Shown here: piece after piece, positions 11,649 through 23,180 of the stretch
Position numbering within the stretch: position 1 is the stretch's first letter
Layout: the number at the start of each line of letters is the position of its first letter
DNA from: Datisca glomerata
Taxonomy: Eukaryota; Streptophyta; Magnoliopsida; Cucurbitales; Datiscaceae
NCBI GenBank assembly: GCA_003255025.1
Contig: QANY01003987.1
Coordinates: 124,001 to 188,000, forward strand
Direction of reading: 5' to 3'
DNA: 64,000 nt
Translations under genes and position numbers: made by a program
Notes under the pieces: model-generated
Databases searched by the model: none
Told to the model about the DNA's origin: nothing
What the model saw: the letters and a program-made list of their open reading frames with translations, nothing else

Positions 11649-12438
11649 TGTTTTAGCTAAAAATTACCACAATACATATGTTATTTTCTCGTGCTAAATG
11701 TGGGAGTCCACCTGTCCGGGGGGATGTGCTGGAGTGGCGTTATACGAGTTCTTTCCTCTTAAAGGAGGATGTACTCTTCCTCTTGACTAGAGCTCCTTAT
11801 GGCCTTAACGTCTGCAAAACACAGACAAAGAACCCTAAAGGCAAGGAACCGGGGGTGGTTGCCCCGCCTGAAAGCCTTCGATGCCTAAGTTAGTCATTTG
11901 TTAACATTTTAGCAAAGTTTATATAGGGGAGAATGAGTGTACCTTTTGTGTTAATTTGTAGATATATTTATACCTGAGTCCTTATGTATGAAGATGCGTG
12001 TCGAATAGGCCTTCAAATGCGTGTTGGGGAAGTTTCCCGAGACAGAAATCTGTCTTGACTGGCGCTAATTAGATGGAAAAGGAGATGATATTTGACATAA
12101 AGTTGTCACATGTTAAGTGTCGGTGTTCCTATGAGGTGACCAGGCAGAGGCTATTCTGCCATTCTGTTGCAGTGATTGGACCGGTGGGTTGCTCAAGCTT
12201 AAGAGGAAATACCACCTGGAGTGTTACTTTTTGACGGGAAATGATGGCCCTACACTTAGTACAATCTGAGTCCTCTTCATGGACTTGCTTTTTTGTGCAT
12301 GTTTAGGTCTTTGCAACCTGAGCTTACTTGAGACTGATCAGTCGAGGTCGGTTTTGGTCCTTTCCTAACATTGGGAGTTCCTAATATGGCATGGCATGCG
12401 TCGTTGCATCATTGATGGTTAAGAAGACACACATAATT
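11649..12438 (-). repeat. LTR, left copy
   Basis: It starts tgttttagctaaaaatt. Shared landmarks with the right copy include aatgcgggagtccac-type text, gtgaccaggcagaggctat, gattggaccggtggg and cgttgcatcattg. Confidence 0.8.
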
Positions 12439-13640
12439 GTTGTGCTAAGTCAAGGACCTGGGTAACCTTTGATTATCCAAGTCTAAATACTTCATTAATC
12501 TATGCTTTATGCTCGAGCTACCTGGGCATGATAGATTTCATTTCTCATCTTCAGCGTCTTACACTCGTGCCTCAAGTCCATTCGTAAGTGGGGATTCCAC
12601 TGAATTAAGTCCTGACCATTTCCATCGTGAATCATTCGTCATGCAAGCGTCGTTCCACCGTTTATGCGGTTAAGGCCATAATGACGCATGGGCACGCGTG
12701 ATGGAACTTGGCTCCCTCATAGGTCGCTTCATCCCTGATATGTTGTTTCATTCCCTACGGTCACTTGAATCATTGTTTGGTTCACTGAGATCTTCTCATC
12801 GATTCATGCAATGGTCGCTCACTGGTCGTGGGATGACCTCAACATTCGCCATCATGGACATTTCTTAATGCCCATTAAATGAGCGATTTCTCCCTCTCAC
12901 GGCCTAAAAATAGGCTGTTCTCCCATTGGTTTCCTTCATCCTTGGCTTCTTCACAGGGTCGAAACTTTTGCTCTTGCACTCATTTATTATTTCTTTCTTA
13001 TGGAAAGAGTTATCCTTCCCCTTCTGGGGTCTGTCGTGACGGGGAATTTCCTTCAAGATCCCCTTCATCTCTTAAGACTGTCACTTTCCTTTCTATCATC
13101 TTTTAAATGTCGTACCTCGAAGTTGGTGATGCTCCATTGAAGGTGATTTTCCTGCCGTCAATAAGCATGTTCGGCGATTCCTCTGACCATGTTGGCTTCT
13201 CTCCCTTGGTGATAAAGATTGTACCCTTAATAAGGACTTGTAATGTGGATGGTATTCCGATCCTTTGCTTCGTAATGAAGCACATTTACCGACTATAATC
13301 TATCTTCGTCATTCTGCTTCTTCTTTCTCTCCTAAGTTGGAGAGATTAAGTCCCCAAGATCAAGGCCATCGGGGTTCTTAGGAGAGTTCAAAGGAGCTGT
13401 GGAGATCCTGTGACCACCATCCCATCTAAGGGATTGCTTTCCTTCTCCTGAATGAGAGCCTTTTAGTTAGCCTAGAGGGGGTGTCCTGTTAACCAAAGAG
13501 TCTTTTGTATCTTTACTTGTACTTGTAGTCTTTTGTTTTTTAATGAAAATAAATTTCATTTACGTTTGTCTCTTTTAATCCTGGGTCGTGTGATTGCTCT
13601 GACCCATTATGCTAAACATCGTATCCTCACAAAAATTTTT
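12439..13640 (+). other. Interior of LTR element with promoter-like and poly(A)-like signals
   Basis: No open frame here resembles a known protein. A TATA-like cctaaaaataggc lies near 12902, and taatgaaaataaatttc near 13540 resembles a plant polyadenylation region. These suggest a plus-strand transcribed segment, possibly a nested or internal LTR-like unit, but no second copy was found. Confidence 0.35.
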
Positions 13641-13930
13641 TTACCTGAACTATGGGATTAATTACGATCTCGAGCATGAATGGCCTTGGAGGGCCTCGAT
13701 CCCTTCTTAGTGGACCTGATCTAGTCCATTGGGTTGCCTTTCTTTGTGGGCTGGGGGTCATCCAGACCAGTCATGACCTTTATGAAGCCTTCTTGAGTGC
13801 GCTCCCATCCGAGAGGTCGGGCGGGTAGGCTTTCCTCGCATTAGGGGTTTACTTCTTGACATTTAGTCAAACATGCTCTTTCCTAGTTTGGAAATTTAGA
13901 GAACAAGTTGAGTTCCTTAGGTTCTTTTGC

Positions 13931-14250
13931 GAGCATGAGTGCTCGGCATATATCTCCTATCGATATCTAACCAAAAATGTCTTCTCTAGCTAGATCCTTG
14001 ATCTCAATTATGAGCATGAGTGTTTGGCAGATACATTTTGTCAATATCTAGCCAGGCGTTTATGCTCTGGCTAGATCCTTGATTCCGTCTGCGAGCATGA
14101 GTGCTCGGCAGACACCTTTTTGTCGATATCTAGTCCGGCGTGCCTGCTCTGGCTAGATTTTTTATTCTGTTTGTGAGCATGAGTGCTCGAAAGACATCTC
14201 ATTTCGATATCTAGTGAGTCATATATGCTCCGGCTAGATCCTTGATCCTA
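13931..14250. repeat. Tandem repeat, 81-82 bp x 4
   Basis: Units start near 13931, 14012, 14093 and 14175. Each begins gagcatgagtgctcgg and contains tcgatatctag and ggctagatccttgat. Isolated gcgagcatgaca and acgagcatgcaa copies of the first motif recur near 14700 and 14812. Confidence 0.9.
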
Positions 14251-14640
14251 ACTGGTGGGCTAAGGCACCTCACCAGTCATCCCTTTTTTTAATCCTGACT
14301 GGTCGGCTAGAGCACCTTTACCAGTATCATTTTTTATTTAATCCTGACTGGTCGGCTAGAGCGCATTTACTAGTCATCACTTTTTTACAATCCTAACTGG
14401 TCAGCTAGAGTGCATTTACGAGTTATCACATTTTATTTATCATAACTGGTCGGCTAGAGTGCCTTTACCAGTCATCACTTTTTGTTTAATTCTAATTGGT
14501 CGCTTAGAGCGGATTTACCAGTCATTTCTTTTTTGTTTAATCTTGATTGGTCGGTTAGAGTGCCTTTAGCAGTCCTCACATTTTCTTTAATCCTAACTGG
14601 TCGATTTGAGCACATTTATCAGTCATCGCCTTTTGTTTTC
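14251..14640. repeat. Tandem repeat, 49-50 bp x 8
   Basis: Units start near 14251, 14298, 14347, 14396, 14445, 14495, 14546 and 14596. The consensus is actggtcggctagagc, then acatttaccagtcatcac, a T-rich run and aatccta. A short open frame within the array is produced by the repeat. Confidence 0.92.
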
Positions 14641-16034
14641 TCCGCATGTTGCAGAAGAGTTGGTCCTTGGAGAATTGTAGGATAGCTAGACAACCGTTAG
14701 CGAGCATGACATGTTTTATTTCCTCATAAAAGTATATTCATATAAAAAGAATCTTGGAAGCTATTATTAAACAAGGAGATAAAAATGCCTCTTATCTAGA
14801 AAACTGTCGACGAGCATGCAACCTTTTTTGCTTGTTACATCTAGGGGCTGAAGATAGTTGAGCTTCCATCTTCTTTGTTTTGGCCCTTCATTCTTATAGG
14901 AGCGCCCCTTTCTCCAAGATTCACCTTTGCCTTCTTTCTCTGAGCTTCACCTTTGCCTTAGTGGTGAGGCACCTCGGGCTTCACACCTTGCTCGAGGGTG
15001 AGTGCTAACTTGCTGAGTTGCCTTCTCTGATAGTCTAGGGATAGTATGTTCAACTCTGCCGACCCCTCAGGTTCCCTTCTGAGGGATGCCCCTTGGTTAG
15101 TGCGTAGGTCACATGCTTATTTATCCTTGTGGTTCTAGTCACCTTGTATATGGGCCTGAGGGGAACATGCCTATATAAGGGTCTCGTGAAGTTCATGACT
15201 TCATCAAAAGCTGGTGTGAGGCGGCTGGAAATCTCTCTTGCCCTCTCATCAGGGCTTCTTTTCCGTGGGTGACTTATGAGCTTGCACTCTGATTTTGACG
15301 TGACAAATGTCCTTCCATTTCACCCGCTATGGGATATGGAGGCATGTAGCCACGTGGCCGCAGTTTTCATTTCAGCTATGGAAGAGACTTGATGCAAGCC
15401 TATTTATTTCAGTCGGGACTAATCTTTGGCTCGTCCAACCGCATCATGAGGTTTCTTCCTAGCGGCCAAAAGGATACCAAAAGCCCAGACGAGGGTGGCC
15501 CACTGGTATCTCTACAGTACCTCGTATGTTGTCCCTAGTTCTTCGGGAATTTTTTTCTTCGCCTTTCAGGGGTGACCCCTACCAGAACCTCATAAAGGAG
15601 CTTAGCCCTACTCATCCCATGTTTGTCTTGGTGTTGGTTTCCTCGAGAGGTGACACTCGCCTCGAGCTAGGAGGTCATCTCATTTTTCCCTGGATAGTTT
15701 CCCACAGAGCTACGGGAGCACGTGGCAACTTTGTCGGCAATCTCTTGAGTCTTGAGAGGGGATCATTCCCGTGCATGAGACCATTGTGACTTGTGGAGGA
15801 TCTGACACATCTTTCCCTTCCTCACGGGTTATCTCAGAGGTTACAACCACCACATCCTTCTTTCATTGTTGGATAATCTAGAGGGAAGTAGGGGGTTCCT
15901 TCCCTAGCGGGGAGATAGGCAGGTCTACCTCTTCATCCTAAATTTTGTTGGCGTAGAACGTCGGGCCCATCGTTTCCTTGCAGGAAGAGAATTGGCTCTT
16001 AATGATTTTACATGGATGGCTTTTGTAGTCATTC
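14641..16034 (-). other. Interior of LTR element, no intact gene
   Basis: Moderate-GC DNA is open over short stretches on both strands, but none shows Gag, protease, RT, integrase or other motifs. On the minus strand this would be the leader and gag position. I regard it as non-coding or decayed beyond recognition. Confidence 0.5.
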
Positions 16035-16052
16035 CTCACAGATGACGCCAAC
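16035..16052 (-). other. Probable primer-site region
   Basis: On the minus strand AGTTGGCGTCATCTGTGAG directly follows the LTR end. It resembles the ttggcgcc...tctgtggg motif of plant gypsy elements with two or three mismatches. Confidence 0.5.
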
Positions 16053-16836
16053 TATTTTAGCCAAAAATTGTCATAGTACATATGTTGCTTTCTCATACTA
16101 AATGCGGAAGTCCACTTAACCAGGGGACCTGCTGGAGTGGTGTTATACAGTTCTTTCTTCTTTATGGTGGATGTACTCTTCCTCCTGACTGGAACCCCTC
16201 ACGGCCTCAATGTTTGTAAAACATAGACAAATACCCTTAAAGGTGAGGAATTGGGCGTGGTTACCCCACCCAAGGGCCTCCGATGCCTAAGTTAGTCATT
16301 TGTCGACATTTTGGCATAGTTTCTATAGGGGAGAATGAGCGTACCTTTTGTATTAATTTATAGATATATTTATACATGAGTCCTTGTGTAGGAGGATGCG
16401 TGTCGAGGAAGCCTTCAAATGTGTGTTGGGGAAGTTTCTCGGGAAATAAATCTATCTTAATTGGCGCTGATTAGATGAAAAGTAGGTGACCTTTGACATA
16501 AAGTTAGAGGATGTTAACTGTCTATGTGCCTATAAGGTGACCAGGCAGAGGTTATCCTACCATTCTGTCGCGTGATTGGACCGGTGGGATGCTCGGGCAT
16601 GGAGGGAGTGCCAGCTGGAGTGTTGCTTTCGATGGGCAATGATGGCCCTATGCTCGGTACAATTTGAGTCCTCTTCATGGCTTGTTTTCTTGTGCATGCT
16701 CGGGTATGTGTAACCCGAGCTTCCTTGAGGTTGATTAGTCGAGATTGGTTCTAATTCTTTCCTTACATCGGGAGTTTCCTAATATGACATAGCACGTGTT
16801 GTTGCATCATTGGTGTTTGAGAAGACACCCATAACA
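16053..16836 (-). repeat. LTR, right copy
   Basis: Direct-repeat partner of 11649-12438, running from tattttagccaaaaattg to agaagacacccataaca. Read on the minus strand it starts TGTTATGGGTGTC. Confidence 0.8.
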
Positions 16837-16841
16837 ATTAT

Positions 16842-17320
16842 TATGTTTCTAACTGAATAATATTAAAAAAGACCTGATTTTACAAACTAGTTATAAACAA
16901 TTTATTATTGAATAGAAAATAATATTTCATTATATGAACAACATTGAATGAGAAAAGATATGAAAATCTTAAATTATACTATATTTTTTAAGGAGGCTTA
17001 AAAAATAAAAAAGATGTCTAAAAGTTTTTCCTTTTCTATATAGTAAGATACTTTCCCCTAGCCAAAAAAAGAAAAATCTAAATTTGCTAGCTCCGCACAG
17101 GAGAATATATTCTATGATTCTTGATGATGAAAACAAAGGGAATTGGTTGTTTCCAAAGAGATCATAATGGCATATACCCAAAAGAACCATTTAGGTAACA
17201 AGTCATCATACAAAGGAAAGAAACAAATTGAATTGCAGTCATTGAAACTGAAGCAACCACACATTATTGATAGATGCTTTGATTGGAATGACTCTTGAAC
17301 ACAAATATCATAAAAGAAAT
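16842..17320. other. Spacer, nothing recognised
   Basis: AT-rich DNA without recognisable genes or repeats. Confidence 0.5.
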
Positions 17321-17539
17321 GGTTAATTATAATATACCCCCGACCTTGGACGGATATACCAAAATTCCCCCTGATCTTTAAATGTTTTCAGCAATGCACC
17401 CTACCATGACTTCCGTCCAAAAATCTGACGGAAGTAAAAACACTGACTTACGCGTGATTCTCTTAATGGGAAATGTGGTAAATTAACACCCAATTGCAAC
17501 TCGTAAGTCATCAACATACTCTCGCCCACCAACCCAATT

Positions 17540-17552
17540 GGGGGGGGGGGGG
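17540..17552. repeat. Poly(G) run
   Basis: An uninterrupted run of 13 G residues, a likely place for length error in the assembly. Confidence 0.95.
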
Positions 17553-17999
17553 AGAATAGACAATTCATATACTATATCATTCATGAAGGGTCTTCTTTGA
17601 AATTCTTTCTAGGGTGAAGGAACCCCTTGCCAATGAACCCTTCATGTATTGAGAAACCTTCAAAATTTATCGTGTGCGTCGATGGTGGTGCACACAAGAG
17701 GAGATGGGAGAGGTAGGGGCCTTGGAAAAGACAGTGAAGGTCTTGAAGCTTGAAGTTCTGGGAGTGAAGATAAAGGGTTTCGCAATCTGTTTCTCTACTT
17801 ATACACTCGAAGATTTTTAGAAAATAACAAACTTCTAAGATTATTTTTTACAAAAGCATTAGGGACTACCATTTTTGTACTATTTTCAAAAAGAGTGGAA
17901 ATTTTTTTACTAGTTTTTCAGGGGATGTGTAGTCTAATTTAGGGTTGGAAGTTTTTGTTTGCATGGTGGTATAGGGTTTCACAATCTGGTTTAGGGTTT

Positions 18000-18500
18000 T
18001 GCATTCTGGTTTAGGGTTTTATTGTTTTATCTGTAGTGTATTCTGTGTTGGTATATCTGCAGCGTATTCTGAGTGATTAAATATTATCTTCCATACTGAG
18101 ATTCTGAGATTAAATATTGTATTCTATACTGAGTTTTTTTAAATACTATATTATGAGTTGGTATATTTGCAGTGAATTATGCATTCTATGTTCTATGATG
18201 TTTTTCTATGCTCTTTATATGATAGTGTATTTTGAGATTAAATACTATTCTATGTTATTTTATATGTAGTGACTAAATATTGTCTCCCATATTGATATTT
18301 TGAGCTAGTATAATGTAGTGTGTTCTGAGATTTATTTGCATACTATTTTGATAGTCTGAGATTGCATATTGTCTTCCATACTGAGATTGCATAGTGTATT
18401 TCATACTGAGATTGCATATTGTATTTCATACTGAGATTCTAAGATTGCATATTGTAGTGTATTTTAAGATGTATTTGCATACTGTTGTCTGTAGTGTATT
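18000..18500. repeat. Degenerate repeat rich in tactgagatt and gtagtgtatt
   Basis: The words gtagtgtattctgag, catactgagattgcatattg and gagattaaatattg recur many times at irregular spacing of 30-70 bp. This lies between the MULE end and the transposase start. Confidence 0.7.
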
Positions 18501-18679
18501 CAATTGATTCTAATGATCCTAATTTTGCTGAGGCTGTGTCAAATGATGGTCAAACAACTAATGATGAGTTATTTAAGTCAATGGTTGAACCATAAGTAGA
18601 ATATAGTTTTACTTGTACTAATTTTAATGTAGTTAATACTGAGGAGGAAAATCTCATATGAATTAAGAAGTTTGGATAG

Positions 18680-19133
18680 TGAGTCAAATGGAGATGGTGT
18701 GAGGTGTAGGAATAGACCTAGGAATCCTGATTTTTTTCCCTAAAACAGTTGTGAGTGATGTTCAACTCAAATGGGGCATGTTGTTTGGGTCTGCAACTAA
18801 GTTTAGGCAGGCTATGAGGGAATACTCTATTAAAATTGGTAGGGTTCTAAGATTTATGAAGAATGATAGAGACAATATTAGGGTTGCATGTTCTAATTGG
18901 TGTCATTGGATTATGTATGCGTCTTTACAAAGAGATAGGATAACATTTGAAATTTACATACTTCAATGATGTCCATAATTGCAGTAGGATATTTAGGAAT
19001 ATGTTTGCCAATTCAAGTTGGTTGTCACGAAAACATATGGGGCTATTGAGAAATGCACCTCACATGAGCGTAAGTGCCATGCAAAATGCTATACGAAATG
19101 ATCATATGGTGTTGGTGTCAATGATGCAAGTTT
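18680..19133 (+). pseudogene. MuDR transposase N-terminal remnant
   Basis: A frame from about 18680 reads RSLDSESNGD, then RNPDFFP. Further on, WGMLFGSATKFRQAMREYSI, then NDRDNIRVACSNWCHWIMYA matches the plant MuDR N-terminal DNA-binding domain, including Cys spacing and the CxWxxYAS block. A frameshift near 18945 is followed by YFNDVHNCSRIFRNMFANSS, the conserved HxC segment (H and C of the zinc-binding motif), and by SAMQNAIRNDH. When intact, this protein cuts and moves the element. A stop after the first block, the frameshift and the absence of the DDE core show that it is dead. Confidence 0.85.
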
Positions 19134-19660
19134 GGATCGAAGAAGTGACGAATTCTCCCCATATCGACCAAAGGAGGAACATGTTCTTGAATGACAAAGA
19201 GATCTAAACTACAATAACCAGAATCTAAAAAGAGATGTTGATAGTAGTATATGACAAGCTCGCCAATCTCAACCGCATCATAAGAAATATCCTCACAAAT
19301 TTTCATGAAAGAAATATGTTTATTACATGCCCTACGTTTAAGTAAAGAGTGAAAGAAGTTAGAGTATTGATCACTCTCCACAAGCCATTTAACTCTACTT
19401 TTCCATGATTCCATATTAATCCCAATTTCAATTGTGGGGCCGTTGTGGTCGACATTATCAATCACTCGCTCCATCACCATCTGATAAGTTGTCCCAATTC
19501 CTAACATATAAAGATTATATTGACTGGGACCCAACCAACCACTATCATGTCCCATCCCTACAGAGAGAAAGCTAATGTAGGGAAGTGTTATCATGCTGTG
19601 AAAAAATTCACGACATGGATGCTCGCTATTGTGGCCCTTAGATTACATTTGGAGTAATTT
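19118..19660 (-). pseudogene. LINE (non-LTR) reverse transcriptase fragment
   Basis: On the minus strand the open stretch 19594-19118 contains WLVESDQYSNFFHSLLKRR, HISFMKICEDISYD and VIYYYQHLF. These match the segment of plant LINE ORF2 between endonuclease and RT (usual form W...GDxNTKFFH...R...I..I..........EI...YY..LF). Similarity continues upstream to about 19660 in another frame. The endonuclease, the RT fingers and YADD are absent. It abuts the MULE remnant at about 19130, so one inserted into or recombined with the other. Confidence 0.75.
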
Positions 19661-19709
19661 AGGCCACACAAAGCCTATGAGGTAGCAGGTTTCAGTTTTT
19701 TAAAGATTT

Positions 19710-20160
19710 TTTAGGGTTCGTCAAATACGTACTGGGGTTCACCAAATACATAGTGGGGTTCGCCAAATATATAGTGGGCTTCATCTGGTGTTCACCAAAT
19801 AAACAAAAAAGAATAATTCTTTGAGGGATTCACCAATTACGTAGTGAGGTTCACCAAATATGTATAAAAAAATAATTCTTGGAGGGGTTCACCAATTACA
19901 TACTGAGGTTCACCAATTACGTAGTAAGATTCACCAATTACGCAGTAGGGTTCACCAATTATGTACTGGGGTTCACCAATTACGTAGTGGGGTTCACCAA
20001 ATAAATACAAAATAATAATTTTTGGAGGGGTTCACCAATTACATATTGGGGTTCACCAATTACATATTGGGGTTCACCAATTACGCAGTGAGGTTTACCA
20101 ATTACGTAATGAGGTTCACCAATTACATATTAGGGCTCACCAATCTATCCCGACTTTCTC
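19710..20160. repeat. Tandem array, about 20-22 bp unit (ggggttcaccaattacgtag)
   Basis: About 18 units of the form ggggttcaccaattacgta(g/c)tg occur with spacers carrying aataattcttggag. Early units read gttcgccaaatacgtagtg. Open frames across the array (repeats of FTNY) are artefacts of the 21-bp period. Confidence 0.9.
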
Positions 20161-20320
20161 TAACCAATACCGGTGGTTTTGGGCCCAATACGTTGGCGGT
20201 TTTGGTGCCCAATATCGGTGGTTTTTGGCTCAATATCAGCGGCTTTTGATACCCAATATCGACGGTTTTGGTACCCAATACTAGCAGTTTAGGTATCCAA
20301 AACCAGTGGCTTTGGGGGTT
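20160..20320. repeat. Tandem array, 27-30 bp unit (cccaatatcggtggttttgg)
   Basis: Six to seven imperfect units contain cccaatac or cccaatatc followed by ggcggttttgg. The array follows directly on the previous one with a different motif. Confidence 0.85.
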
Positions 20321-20479
20321 CCTGCCATTTTCCCCTTTTTTGGCAGTTTTGTTATTTTTCAGCTTTTTTGTATCAATACAATAGTTTTTAAGACCTTTTT
20401 ATGACGGTAAAGAATGTATTATTGATTATGTTATTGTCATTTTACAATAATTATCAAGTAAAATAATCTTTCCCCACTA

Positions 20480-20730
20480 CATTTTAGAAGAACACCTCGA
20501 AGAATGATTAATTTTGTACATGAAATATTTTGGTAAACTCCTCGAAGAATGATTGATTTTGTACGTGAACTCTTTTGATGAACCCCCAAAGAATGATTGA
20601 TTTTGTTTGTGAAATATTCTGGTGAATCCCTCGAAGAATTATTGATTTTGTATGTGAAATCTTTTGGTGAACCCCTCCAAGAATTATTAATTTTTTACGT
20701 AAAAATTTTTGGTGAACCTCTCAGGATTCC
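20480..20730. repeat. Tandem array, about 55 bp unit (ttttggtgaacccctc...)
   Basis: Four to five units contain gaagaatgattgattttgta, then cgtgaaatattttggtgaac and cccctc. The core ttggtgaacccctccaagaa is the reverse complement of the spacer motif in the 19710-20160 array, so the two arrays are inverted relative to one another. Confidence 0.9.
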
Positions 20731-20854
20731 CTTTGTTCCCACTACGTAATGGGGTTCACTAAACATATACAAATTAATAATTCTTAGAGGGGTTCATCAA
20801 ATACATACTGAGATTTACCAATTATGTACTGGGGTTCACCAAATATGTATAAAA

Positions 20855-21630
20855 TAATAATTCTTGGGTGGGGTTCACCAAATACGTACAACCTAATCGC
20901 CATACCTAATAGGCAAATCGCCTATTTTTAGCCCCTAAACACCATCCTGAAGGTGCTAATCGCATCGTCAAAGCCAACCGCTAGTTTTATGCCTCCAATC
21001 ACCTGTTTCAGTCTCCAAACACCATGTACAAATAGGCGATCGTCAGTCTCCCTCCAAATCACCATTTTTTGCTCGTAATCGCAACTTATATGGCTTTAAT
21101 CGCCATTCTTCACCATTTTCCTTAAAATTGACATTTTTGTAATTATTTACTATACATCGGGAAAATTATCGATAAAAATAGAAAAACTCGTTATTTCAAT
21201 GCAAATGTTCATGATACTCACTTATTATGTGAAATTAGAATGGATTAATTAAGGATTCTTGATACAATTGAACACTTATTCATAAACTCGTTAATAGTTA
21301 TCATTGATAATGTTGTTGTACTTTTGTGACAAGTGTCGAGCGAGATGAGTTTTTACCATATATAATTATTGATCATGATGTTATAACGGTCGGTAAATCC
21401 TATTTATCAGTTTGATGAACACGTATAACCCTCAATGTCAGATTCTTATCTATAAATCGAACATATTCGCTAAAAGTTTGAAATTGAATATTAAAATTTG
21501 AAATTTTAACCTTTAATTTTATAAATTATAACCCCATAAAATTTGGAAAACAACTTATTTACGCTTTAATTTATAAGCATATAAAAACCCTAAAAATTAA
21601 AAGAGATTGGAATTATGAAAAGGCCCTAAA
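20855..21630. repeat. Direct duplication, copy 1 (about 775 bp)
   Basis: It begins near aataattcttgg, followed by caccaaatacgtaca, then a stretch rich in aatcgcc words, and ends near aaaaattaaaagagattgg. The second copy is at 22407-23180. No protein motif is present. The word aatcgc or gcgat recurs about ten times in the first 250 bp. Confidence 0.9.
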
Positions 21631-21639
21631 AATAATTCT

Positions 21640-22400
21640 TGGTGAACTCCTCCAAGAATTATTAATTTTGTACATGGAATATTTTGGTGAACCCTTTAAG
21701 ATTTCCTTTGTACCCCGCTACGAAATTGGTGAACATCAAAATACAAGTCAATTTTGGTGAACCCTTTTAAGAATTATTAATTTTGCACGTGAAATATTTG
21801 GGTGAACCTTTCAAGATTCTTTTTGTACCCCACTACGAAATTGGTGAACACCAAAATACAAAGTCAATTTTGGTGAACCCCTCCAAGAATTATTAATTTT
21901 ACACGTGAAATATTTTGGTCAATAACCTATTTACTTTTTAATTTATAAGCATATAAATATATTTTACTTTTATTTATCCATCCAAGTTTTTTAAGCATAA
22001 TAGGGAGTATTGAGACCAAATGCATGTGCGTCTAGCGTTTGGGGCCCAAACATTTTAGGTGAACACCTCCAAGAATTATTAGCCCCTAAGAATGATTGAT
22101 TTTGTACGTGAAATATTTTGGTGAACCCCTCAAAGAATGATTGATTTTATATGTGAAATATTTTGGTGAACCCCTCCAAGAATGATTGATTTTGTACGTG
22201 ACATATTTTCATGAACCCTTTCAAGAATGATTGATTTTGTACGTGAAATATTTTGGTGAACCCTTCGAAGAATGATTGATTTTGTACGTGAAATATTTTG
22301 GTGAACCTCTCGAAAAATGATTGATTTTGTACGTGAAATATTTTGGTGAACCCCCCAAGAATGATTAATTTTATACCTGAAATATTTGGGTGAACCCTTC
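21640..22400. repeat. Second block of the about 55 bp tandem array
   Basis: Units with gaattattaattttgcacgtg or gaatgattgattttgtacg, followed by aaatattttggtgaacccc, occupy 21640-21920 and, in tight tandem, 22070-22400. Minus-strand open frames here simply repeat the unit and are not genes. Confidence 0.9.
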
Positions 22401-22406
22401 CAAGAT

Positions 22407-23180
22407 AATAATTCTGGGAGGGGTTCACCAAATACGTACAATCTAATCGCCATAACTAATAGGCGAATCAACTATTTTTAGCCCCTAAACATCATCCTGA
22501 AGGCGCTAATCGCATCGTCAAAGCCAAGCGTTAGTTTTATGCATTCAATGGCCTGTTTCATTCCTAAACGCCATGTATAAATAGGCGATCACTAATCTCC
22601 CTCCCAATCGCCAGTTTTTTGGCCTAATCACCATTTATATGGCTCTAATCACCATTCTTCACAACCAACCGTAAAAATGATATTTTTGTAATTATTTACC
22701 GCACACTGGAAAAATCATCGATAAAAATAGAAAAAACTCATTATTTCAATGCAAACATTCATGATATTCACTTATTATGTGAAATTAAATTGGATTAATT
22801 AAGGATTCTCGATACAATTGAACACTTATTTATAAACTCGTTAAAAGTTGTCATTGATAATGTTGTTGTGCTTTTGTGACAAGTATCGAGTGAGACATGT
22901 TTTCACCATGTATAATTATAGGTCGTGATGTTATGATGGTCGATAAATCCTATTTATCGGTTTAACGAACAAATATAACCCTCAAGGTAAATCCTATCTA
23001 TCTATAAATCAAACACATCTGCTAAAAGTTTGAAATTGAATATTGAAATTTGAAATTTTAACCTTTTATTTTATAGATTATAACCCCATAAAATTTGAAA
23101 AATAACCTATTTACATTTTAATTTATACGGATATAAAAACCCTAAAAATTAAAAGACATGGAAATTATGAAAATCCCAAA
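22407..23180. repeat. Direct duplication, copy 2 (about 775 bp)
   Basis: Same order of sequence as 20855-21630 with scattered substitutions, for example cgaatcaactatttt for caaatcgcctatttt. Confidence 0.9.

Larger units (their letters stand above)
11649..16836 (-). mobile_element. Non-coding LTR element (LARD-like, probably gypsy-type)
   Basis: Direct repeats of about 790 bp (11649-12438 and 16053-16836) flank 3.6 kb without recognisable gag or pol. Next to the right repeat the minus strand reads AGTTGGCGTCATCTGTGAGG, resembling the ttggcgccgtctgtggga that follows the 5' LTR in many plant gypsy elements; hence the minus orientation. The flanking 5-mers are gttat (11644-11648) and attat (16837-16841), matching at 4 of 5. 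The interior holds two tandem arrays and is less AT-rich than its surroundings. I see no clear purine tract, so the orientation is less sure than the element itself. Confidence 0.72.
17321..19133 (+). mobile_element. MULE (Mutator-like) remnant, 5' part
   Basis: The segment from ggttaattataatatacccc has the look of a plant MULE terminus (pyrimidine-rich text with ccccgacc and gacttccgtc). It is followed by a transposase N-terminal region at 18680-19133. The catalytic part and 3' end are missing: similarity stops near 19133, where LINE sequence begins. The left boundary is a guess, as no terminal inverted partner exists. Confidence 0.55.

Noticed and set aside
11678..15789. Several plus-strand open frames of 60-90 codons (11678, 12879, 14482, 15526)
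   Set aside because: They lie in LTR or non-coding interior or tandem repeats and show no family motif.
22130..22471. Minus-strand open frames repeating FTKIFHVQNQSF
   Set aside because: They are translations of the 55-bp tandem array.
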